Assembly (NCBI RefSeq): GCF_008831285.2
Contig: NC_045151.1
Location: 3,903,544 to 3,967,543, forward strand
Source: Nymphaea colorata
Taxonomy: Eukaryota; Streptophyta; Magnoliopsida; Nymphaeales; Nymphaeaceae
DNA length: 64,000 bases
Direction of reading: 5' to 3'
Made by a program: the position numbers and the translations under genes. The notes below the pieces were generated by a model. That model made no database searches and had not been told where the DNA came from. It saw nothing but the letters and a program-made list of their open reading frames with translations. Every line of letters begins with the position of its first letter. Positions within the stretch are counted from its first letter, which is position 1. Shown one piece after another: positions 54,303-64,000 of this stretch.

Positions 54303-54825
54303 GTCAACCGAATGCACACACTAAGTCATGAATAAGCATACTAATTACAGCAATTTCGGTTACTATCAGTTGGGTTCACCATTTTCCATGGTACTTAATA
54401 GGACATGATACAGTGTGCGAAAAGTTTCCGATGCACACTAATTAAACCTTTTGCTTTTATTACTCATGTAAAAATATGAAAAAAATATGTTGTGGGCCAT
54501 ACCTATAAAACTCCATTTTTAAGCAACAATTACCATACCTATAAAACTCCATTTTTAGTTTAGTTCAGCACTTTGGCCTTTATTTTCAAGAGAATAAGAT
54601 ATATATATATATATATATATATATGAGTGAGTGAATGCTGATTCATGAAGGCTGTCTCATCTAACGTAATGGACGGTTGAGAGATAAACGGGAAATGGTA
54701 TAAACAAATATTAGATGATTAAAATGCCCATCAAATTATTTTCCTTGTTTTTCTCTCAACTCAACTTCACGTTGGATCGATCATGCATTGTTGAAGATGC
54801 CTACACCAATCTGTGCAGTGATATG

Positions 54826-55008
54826 TGCCACAAAATTGTTGGTGATAATTTTTACCAACATTTTCTTCATTAACGGCCTCTATAGACGTCAGTAAAAGTT
54901 TTACTAACATTTTATTCGCCATCTACATACATCAGTAAAACTTTTACCGACATTTTGAGTTTGTCGGTAAATCCACCTTTTTTTATAGGGAAGGGGTTTC
55001 TCATAGTG
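54826..55008 (+). mobile_element. Probable CACTA transposon end, unit 2
   Basis: Same terminus and subterminal lines as 38,690-38,872. Confidence 0.5.
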
Positions 55009-55221
55009 GTTCCACTAGAACTTGGGTCCAGATCTTCTACTTGGAAGCTGGATCCAAAAATCCATGTGATGTTAGCAGGGGAAACTACACACCTCTTCAA
55101 AATTTATAGTAGAATAAGCAATATTTCTGGAAAATGAAGAAGGCAAAAGAGACACCATGAATCAATGCCAATTCTATTAATTACGATTGTTATTCAATGA
55201 CAACTTCCAATCATTGGCCAG

Positions 55222-55252
<31 letters not shown>

Positions 55253-55279
55253 ATATAATGTTTTTTCTTCTCAAAAAGG

Positions 55280-55815
55280 TGATTTAGTAGAATGTAAAGA
55301 GAGACACAGGCATGATATGGTTCTAAGCAAAATAAATGATGTATAACATGGCTTTGTGCTTCACTTGATGTGGACTTCGGGAAGACAATTAAACAGCTGC
55401 ACCCAAGACTCCATGAAACAGGAAAATTATACACAATGTAAGAACATTGGCAATAAGACAGTGGTGGCTTTTTGTCAATCCATTGAGAAGCTGAAAATGG
55501 CGAAGGAAGCAACAATTCAAAGGTATGTATACTGCTATTCTAATTGTAAGCAAAAGTACTGATTGTTCCATGTTTCCAACAGTGACGAAACCAGGTCTTT
55601 CAGCCACAATCAGTCACTTTTGCTTACAACACTTTTGAATTTTCACTTTCTTTTTCATTTTCAGCATCTCAATGGACTGAGAAAGACCCACCAGCATGTT
55701 ATAGCTAACATCCTTACATTGTGTCTACCTGTTTCATGGAGGCTTGGGTAATCCTGACTAACTGTCTGCCTGAAGTCTAAACTAAGTGAAGCACAAAGGC
55801 CATGCACCTGCTGCC
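55280..55815. repeat. Foldback element copy (unit 2, third)
   Basis: Tandem-unit counterpart of 39,140-39,680. Confidence 0.8.
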
Positions 55816-58800
55816 CCAATTCCTTTTATTTGTAACTTGTCCATATGTTTCAATGTAGGGATCACTACTGCGAAGGTATGTGATGTACTGCTAAAATAGG
55901 AAAATCACCTTCGAAGGTGAAGATACAAAAATGGTAACACCAAGAAACTGTGTAATTAAAATCACAAAGAATGACAAATGTCAAGTGAAAGCCATGTACC
56001 ATATATAATATAGCACATAATTTTTTAAGAAAAGCAAGTGCAAGAAGTACCAGCATTAACCAAGCGAAGGCAGAGCTTGGAATTTTTTATTAGAATGGCC
56101 AAACCATAGTTTAAAAATTTTGATGAGGGTTGAAATGTAACTTTTCAAAGCTTCTATACATGGTAAGTGAAATTACATTAGATTTTTTCTATGACCCCTT
56201 CAGCCTCCCCTAGCTTTGCCCCTGCTACCATACCTTCACAAACCACTGAATAAAACTTGAGATCACCACTAGAAAGCTCAGTAAGATACTTGGATTTGTC
56301 CTTCAACAACCAAATTTATAGAAAAAATATATGTGAGCAGGAAAGGTATTGGAAAATAACATTTCAAGCAACACAATATGCATAAGTAAAAAAACTCTGG
56401 TTTCGATGTATCAAAACAAGAGTGGCAATTTTAGGTTTCAATATTGTTGTTGACATTTTTTATGTGTCTATCATGACAAGAATGGCAATTTTAGATTTCA
56501 ATATTATTGTTGACATTGGATGCCATTTATCATTTACCACTACCAATTGTACATTCCAAACTTCATGTATTTGCATCTAAATTTTCCTAACTTATGCTTG
56601 TGCTTTAATTGAGATAATAGAGTTGGCTAAATGACCTCTCACATTCAACATTGCTTAAAAACTAGATGTCATAGATTTATACAATGGGTGCTATAGTTCT
56701 AGCATTAGTGCAACATATTATTCAAATTTGTAAGCTATATGCACTTGTAAAAAAGTTTGTGTCACAACATATTTGATAACACTAATGGAAATTTCGGATT
56801 TTAATATTAATATTTGTGAATGCTATATATATATACATATAAATATGCATTGATTATGAGACATTTAATTAATTTCGTTACATGATTAGTGACATGTTTG
56901 ATGTAAAATAAAATTTTTAAAAAGATGAATGAGTAATAATTTATATTTTCATAAAAAAATTATTTCATAGCTTGTGAAGTGCTAGAGTAATTATTATTTA
57001 TTTTTTTATGCCAAAGACGAAAAATATTAATGTCGAACGTTGTGAATCACCAACTAATTGGCCAATCGGCCTATAAATTAGTTCTCATAGTCCTGACCTT
57101 CAATCAATATATGCTGCAGATAAATGTGTCATGGCTCCATCCAAGCTCCTTCTCACGAAGAGAAGTTAAGATTTCAGTTGACCTAAAAAAAGCTATTGAA
57201 TATCTTCAATATATATCATGTGTATCATCTTTTCAATTACTTAAATCCATCTTTTACGTGCTCTTTGTAATCTTGTATTTCTAAAATCGGATCAGTACAA
57301 AGTTCGAGATTCAATCATGAAACTTGATATAAAATTCCATACTCGTGAGATATGAACTACTTCACTAGATTGATCTACTAAATAGTTTCAAATTTTACAA
57401 TCTATTGGACAAGAGTGATGGGTCGCTAGAACTCTGTTTTACATGACGCCATATTGCTTATGGGAACCATTGTAGCACTTTTGTTTTATTTCAAAAGGAT
57501 TAATGAATTTGAAATGAGAGTGAAATAGTTCAAGGTTGTTGATGTGTATGGATATTTTCCGAGCCTATCTCTACGATCCATTCTCTATTAGGATGTCAAT
57601 GTATGTCCCATTTGTATTGGATAATCCCATTGAACCTTTTGAAAAAATCAGAGATGAAGAAAATTTATATAGGATAAGGAAACCAAATCAGCTTCTAATT
57701 TAAGAGTTGATATCAAGTCACGTTCAAATTCGATTCAGATATACATAAATATGCAGTGGGATTTCACATTCAGATTAGATTTATTTTTAAGTGAATATCC
57801 CATAACTATTGCCCTTAAATTTTGGAAATCATGTAGTGGGAATTGTTGCATCAAACATATGTTATCTCACTATTGTGTAAACCCACTTTGGAGATGATGT
57901 AATGCAGATATTATCTAGTTGGCATGTACGGAGATACCATTAGTGTTGTCTTTGCATTATGACAGGAATAAGACGGCTTGAGATCACCCTTATCAAACCC
58001 TTAGCAGCTCAGTATGATACTTGGATTTGTCCTTCAACAATAAAATTTGTAGAAAGAATATATGTGAGCAGAAAAGATCATGAAAATAACATTTCAGGCA
58101 ACGTTATACACATAAGTTAAAAAAAAAAGGAAAAAAATTTAGGTTTCAATATATCAACAATATATGCATAAGTAAAAAAAACTCAGGTTTCTATGTATCA
58201 ACATTATACGCATAAGTAAAAAAAACTCAGGTTTCATTGTATCAAAAACAAGAATGGCAATTTTAGGTTTCAATATTGTTGTTGACATTTTCAATGTATC
58301 TATCATGACAAGAATGAGTTAGGTTTCAATATTATTGTTGACATCAGAGGCCACTTATAATTTACCACTGCCAATTGTGCTTTAATTGAGATAATAGTGT
58401 CGGGAAAAAGGCCCCTCACATCAAACATTGCTTAAAAACTAGATGCCATAGAATTATACAATGGGTGATAAAGTTCTAGCACTAGTGCAGAAAATTATTC
58501 AAATTTGGAAGCTATACGCACAAGTAAAAAAGCTTGTGTCACAACATATTTGATAACAGAAATAGAAACTTTAGATTTTAGTATTAATATTTGTGGCAAT
58601 GAATGTTGTATATATATATATAGATTACGTGCTTTGATCATGAGACATTTAATTAATTTTGTTACATCTTAGTGAGGTGTTACTTATAAAATAATGTTTT
58701 AAAAAAGGTAAACAATTTATGACATATATTTTCAAGATAAAATTATGTCGTACCTTGTGAAGTACTAGAATGATTATCATTATTCATATTATTTATGCCA

Positions 58801-60060
58801 AAGACGAAGAAAACTAATGTCGAGCCTTTTGAAATACAATCTATTTGACTAATCATCCAATGAATCTGTTCCATAGTCCTCATATTTGATCAATATATAC
58901 TGCAGTTAAATGTATCATGGCTCCATCCATGCTTCATTCGAGAAGAAAAGTTAGGATTTCAGTTAATGCAAAAAAGAAGCTATTGAAATTCTTGAATATA
59001 TATCATGTGCATTACATTTTTTTCAATTACATAAATCCATTTTTTAGGTGTACCTTGTAATCACATTTGGGCTGAGTTTCAAATCCTGTATTTCTAAAAT
59101 CGGATCAGTACTTAATTTGAGATTCAATCATGAAACTTAATATCAAATTCCTTAATCGTGAGATATGAATTACTTCACCCAATTGATCTACTAAATAGTT
59201 TCAAAGTTCAACCAGGAATAGGTTACATACTATCTGTGGGACAAGAGTGATGGGTTGTTAGAACTTTGCTTTACATGAGGCCATATTGCTTTGGGAACCA
59301 TTTGAGCACTTTTGTTTTATTGCAGAAGGACTGATGAATTTAAAATGAGAGCCAAACTATCTCAAGAATTTCGATGTGTTCAGTTATTTGCATAGCCTAT
59401 CTCCACGGTTCATTCTCTGTAAGGATGACAATTTATGTCCAATTTGGATTGGATAATCCCATCAAAGCTTCTGAGAAAGTCAGATATGAAAAAAATTAAT
59501 ATAGGAAAAGGAAACCATAATATAGGATAGGGAAACTGAAACGACCTCTAATTGAAGAATTGACATCAAGTCTGGTTCAAATTCAGATTTAAAAGACATA
59601 CATAAATATGTAAAGGGATTCAGATTCAGAATAGAATTATTTTTAAGTGAATATCCTATAACTAGTGCCCTTTGATTTTGAAAATCATGTTTATGGGAGT
59701 TCTTGCATCAATCATATGATATCTCACTATTGTGTAAATCCTCTTTGCTGATGATGTATTACAAATATTATCTAATTGGCATGTATGGAGATACAATGAA
59801 TGTTGTCTTTGCATTTTGACAGGGATAAGACAGGTACCACAATTGAGCTACCTGTTTTGAGAAGCAATGTTTTAGGTAAAATTCTGTGTGCCCCCATTCC
59901 AACATGCCAAAAGAAAAAAAAATTGTGGTAACAGATGAAATTTTAAGCCTGAAAATCTGCTTTAAATGAATTCTCACTTTTGTAAATGATGATCCATGAC
60001 CTTAGTTGAAAAAAATTAGATTTCCAACAAGTTATTATATATATAAAAGAAGGAGTGAGG

Positions 60061-60579
60061 GGGAGAGAGAAGTTGAACCATGACTGATATTTTTGTCAAA
60101 ATGACAGTTGATCTAAGCCATCAGATCTTTCGGCTCTGATGCTAGCTTTTTTTTATTTTTTATTTGTTAACATTTTCTCTCAACCTGATGCCTCCTTCCC
60201 TCTTCCTCCCACCCAGCTGTGTTAAGTAGCATCCCTGGTTTAACACAGCTGGGGGGAAGGGGCCGCCAAGACTACACCAATTCTTGGGGTGCCGGTGGTG
60301 GCAGCAGAGATGGGTGGAATAATCCACCCATCTTTTGTTAACACAAAGGAGGACCTCCGGTGGATTTGGGGAGGATTGTGAGGCCGTTGTCAGCACTTTT
60401 CGATGAGGGATGGAGGAAGGGATTGAGAAAATCATGAAAGGAGGAAGGCATCGGGGACAGAGAAGATGTTAAAAATTACTAAACAAAAACAAAGAAGCCA
60501 ACATCTGAGGCTTCCGACCTAAAGATCAGATGGCTCAAATGAACTTTCACTTTTGACATATTAATACTAGAAGCATGGT

Positions 60580-60583
<4 letters not shown>
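60061..60583. mobile_element. TIR-bounded element, unit 3 copy
   Basis: Same structure as the copies in units 1 and 2. Confidence 0.65.
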
Positions 60584-60612
<29 letters not shown>

Positions 60613-61934
60613 CATGTCTCTTTGTTTATGACATCCAAAAGAGTGTTTTTGTTACATGCCCTCTTTAAGGCATATTTAGTTTCCTATCAAGAAACGAGCA
60701 TTGCATGTTTGGCACGTGCCCTTTTTAGAAAATGTAAACATGGTCTAGGGCTGGCAAGTTAAAGTTGTCATACGTCAATCATAGAATGCCAAAAACAGGC
60801 ATGTATCTTCTTTTCATTATGTGATTCGGAACCATTAAATACTTAAGTAGTGTTAGATAAGAAGAAAATTATGTTTTATAATACGTAGCCACACCATTGC
60901 CTTAATATCACCCTACCATAGCCATTTCTACACACCCTTTTCGGCGACCCCATGACCTTATTCTATTCTAGTGCCGGATAATTTCCAGTCATACATTCAC
61001 CTTGATGGGACCTTGACTCCCCACCGATCTTGCTACACATCATTCAAAAACCAATTTTTAAGCAAAATATATTGAACATAACAGAAAGAGAATGTTTGGA
61101 AGTCCGAGAAGACCAAACAGCCCCCTAACATACTTTCAACTTTAGATCAAAATGCAATGGTAAAATTATTGTAAAAAAGATCACCATAAATAGTGTTCAG
61201 TATCATAAAATTAGTTTAGTATTCCATGAATCTATTTCAAAGGTTATGGTAGTTTGATGAATCACTAAAGGTAGTGTTTCATGAATCTATCCTAAAACTT
61301 AATACAACTTGATAACACTCATGTTCCAATCGCTAAACAACTCTTCAAAAAATTTTAAAAAAAGAGATAACATATAAAGCTTGTTTGTCTTGTTGACCAT
61401 TGGCTGGGTACTGTAGGGAATGGGTTTGCCATAGCGGGACAACTAGAACTCATGTCTGGATCTTCCACTCACAAATATTTCTGAAAAACTGGATAAATAA
61501 AGTAAAAAATACGGAAAAAAAAGATTCCTGATATTTTTCCGATGGTGAGTGCTTGTGCCTGTACCATGGCTCAGTCTTGAGAGTGGATATTGTTGAGCAC
61601 CACGCAGGAGCCCATGCAACGCATCATCCATTTATCCATTTACCTTTTACAATTTTCATTAGTGCCCCATAATTTTGGATATATTCCTATAATTGAGCAT
61701 CCATTTTTCTCCTCAACTTTTGTATATCCACTCGTGTGGTGTGGTGTCTTAATTTTATTCATTCTTGTATAAGGAGGCAAAAAGAAAAAAAAACATAATA
61801 AATGATTAAGAATGCTATTAATTGTGATTGTCTTTTAATCTCAGGTTTCCAGTTCTTAATGTGTATATGTGTATATATATTCTGCATTTTCTTCTCAAAT
61901 GGCAATTTTTTTAGAAGGTAAAGGGAGAGACAGA

Positions 61935-62480
61935 CATGACAAAGGTTATACTCAAAATGAATAAGTATAATATGCATAGCTTTTGTGCTTCACGTGGCTT
62001 GGACTTCGGGAAGACGGTTAGTCAGCTGCACCCAAGACTCCAAGAGACTGGCAATTATACACAATGTAACAACATTAGCAATAAGCCACTAGTGTGTTTT
62101 TGTCCATCCAATGAGAATCTGAAAATGGCAAAGGAAGGAAGGTATGTATAATTCTATTGTAATTGTAAGCAAAAGTATTGATTATTCCATGGTTCCAATG
62201 GTGATGAAACAATGCCTTCCAGCAACATGATCCCATGTCACAATCAATACTTTGCTTACAAAAAATGTGATTGTAGAATAGAATTAATCTACGTGCCTTC
62301 TGAATTCCTGCTTCCTTTTCCATTTTCAGCTTCACAATGGAATGAGAAAGACCCACCAGTGTGTTATTGCTAATGTTCTTACATTTTGTCTTCGTGTCTC
62401 ATGGAGGCTTGGCTAATCCTGACTAACTGTCTTCCAAAGTCTAAACCAAGTGAAGCATAAAGGCCATGTACATCATTTAA
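61935..62480. repeat. Foldback element copy (unit 3, first)
   Basis: Counterpart of 45,800-46,350, with single-base losses in the second inner stem. Confidence 0.8.
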
Positions 62481-63249
62481 ATTATGATCACTTTTTTATT
62501 TATAATCTCTTATCAAGTAGAAAACAAATTTTAATCATTAAACAATAACAAAAACATGTAATACTAAAAATAATGAATCAATTAACAAATTCCTTTAAAC
62601 AAGTACAAGGCCCTATCAGCCCCCTTTGGCTCTGCCCCTACTACCATACATTTGCAAGCTCTGTATGATACTTGGATTTTTCCAGCTTCAACAATCAAAT
62701 TTATAGAAAAAAAACATGTGAGTGAAATATATCGGAATGTAATGTTTCTAGCAACGTTATATGCATAAGTAAAAAAATTCAAATTTTGATATATAAAAAA
62801 CAAGAAAGGCAATTTTAGGTTTGAATATTGTTGAAGAAATTTTCGATGCAACCATGACAAGAATGACAATTTTATGTTTCAATATTATTGTTTACATCAA
62901 AGGCTACTTTTCATTTACCCCTACAATTGTACTTTCCAAATTTTGAGTATTCGTATCTATGTTTTCCTAAAATGTGCTTGTGCTTTATTTGATAGAATAG
63001 AGTTGGCCAAAAAACCCCTAACTTGCAACAACATTTAAAAACAAAGATGGCATAGACTTTATACAATGGGTGATATGGTTCTAGCACTGGTGCAGCAAAT
63101 TATTCAAATTTGGAACCTATATGCATAAGTATCTCGGCCCTTGGCAGTAAGTAAATGAGCAGCTCCCATCAATCTCCAATTATATATATATATATATATA
63201 TATATATTCTGCATTTTCATCTGAAAAGGTGATTTAGTAGAAGGTAAAG

Positions 63250-63615
63250 GGGAGACAGACATGATAAACGTTATACACAAAATAAATGACGTATAACATG
63301 CATGGCTTTTGTGCTTCACATGGTTGGACTTTGGGAGGACGGTTAGTCAGCTGCACCCAAGACTCCATGAGACAGGAATTATACACAATATAACAACAAT
63401 AGCAATAAACCACTGGTGGGTCTTTGTCCATCCTTTAAGAAGCTAAAAATGGCAAAGGAAAGAAGGTACGTATAATTCTGTTGTAATTGTAAGGAAAAGT
63501 ACTGATTGTTCCATGGTTCCAATGGTGATGAAACAATGCCTTCCAGCTAGGTGATCCCATGTCATGATCAATACTTTTGCTTACAAAAAATGTCCGACTG
63601 TAGAATATAAGTAAT
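63250..63615. repeat. Foldback element copy (unit 3, second), cut by the gap
   Basis: The first arm and the inner stem pair are present; the contig ends inside the second arm. Confidence 0.75.
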
Positions 63616-63715
63616 NNNNNNNNNNNNNNNNNNNNNNNNNNNNNNNNNNNNNNNNNNNNNNNNNNNNNNNNNNNNNNNNNNNNNNNNNNNNNNNNNNNNN
63701 NNNNNNNNNNNNNNN
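63616..63715. other. Assembly gap of 100 N
   Basis: Exactly 100 N. The contig breaks within the second arm of a foldback element. Confidence 0.99.
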
Positions 63716-64000
63716 CAATTCAATAAGGGTATTTTAATAATATAGCATAAATGTCTAACTTTTTCTCCCAATTGTTTTCAACCATATATATTGGAAAAGT
63801 TATGTGTGTGTGTGTGTGTGTGTATATATATACATGGGGGAGAGAGAGAATGAGAGTGAGAGAGAGATTGCTAGGTATGAGATACAAAAACAATAATTTT
63901 ACTCATTGATTTTTCGAAGATGGATAACTGAGAACAATTCAAGAAGGGTATTTTCATAATCTAACATAAGGAGTAACTTTTTCAATCAATTTTTTTCAAC
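63716..64000 (+). repeat. Two diverged copies of repeat D separated by simple repeats
   Basis: The first copy (63,716-63,800) starts inside the repeat at caattcaataagggtatttt. A (TG)n(TA)n run and a GA-rich run follow, and a second copy starts at 63,869 (ttgctaggtatgagatac), nearly identical to 12,987-13,120. No gene is present. Confidence 0.85.

Larger units (their letters stand above)
42045..58180. repeat. Tandem 16-kb unit, copy 2
   Basis: A complete unit of about 16,136 bases. Differences from copy 1 are mainly microsatellite lengths, single bases and the roughly 139-base and 31.8-kb defects of copy 1. It contains foldback copies at 45,800-46,350, 47,125-47,670 and 55,280-55,815. Confidence 0.97.
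58181..63615. repeat. Tandem 16-kb unit, copy 3, truncated by a gap
   Basis: The first 5.4 kb of the unit is nearly identical to copy 2. It contains the TIR-bounded element (60,061-60,583) and foldback copies at 61,935-62,480 and 63,250-63,615. Single-base losses become more frequent in the last 2 kb (for example near 62,250, 62,435 and 63,323), as expected for a poorly polished contig end. Confidence 0.95.

Overview
The window is nuclear DNA of a flowering plant. It is AT-rich, full of (AT)n, (AC)n and compound simple repeats, and has no dense coding, tRNA, rRNA or CRISPR. Two runs of exactly 100 N (25,988-26,087 and 63,616-63,715) mark scaffold joins, so the window holds three contigs. A broken TIR exon of a TIR-NLR resistance gene argues against a grass; the species cannot be named from this sequence. 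No intact gene is visible: open frames are 60-112 codons and most are shadows of repeats.

Contig 1 (1-25,987). Positions 1-1,467 recur inverted further right. About 1,480-8,234 (block A1) and 15,255-24,285 (block A2) are diverged direct copies of one another. A1 holds a TIR pseudo-exon (3,022-3,522); A2 keeps only its 3' part (16,424-16,599). Between them lies sequence seen once here (8,235-11,850), then a decayed endogenous pararetrovirus fragment (11,851-12,986) with a coat-protein-like zinc-knuckle region followed by a movement-protein-like region, then a composite repeat module. A2 also carries a TIR-bounded element (24,288-24,806) and several copies of a ~500-bp foldback family.

Contig 2 (26,088-63,615) is a near-identical tandem array of a ~16.1-kb unit: copy 1 from 26,088, copy 2 from 42,045, copy 3 from 58,181 and cut by the second gap. 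The first 8 kb of each unit is the reverse complement of 17,612-25,987, so a very large inverted repeat faces the first gap. A second stretch of each unit (36,703-38,169 in copy 1) is the reverse complement of 1-1,467. Units also carry a likely CACTA transposon end and an internal ~1.8-kb duplication.

Contig 3 (63,716-64,000) holds two diverged copies of a short repeat ('repeat D') that also lies next to the pararetrovirus fragment and at the end of the inverted-repeat arm.

The window is best read as gene-poor repeat DNA built by nested direct, inverted and tandem segmental duplication, with relics of a TIR-NLR gene and a caulimovirid. The main open question is whether the 16-kb array and the inverted arms are real or come from assembly of haplotypes.
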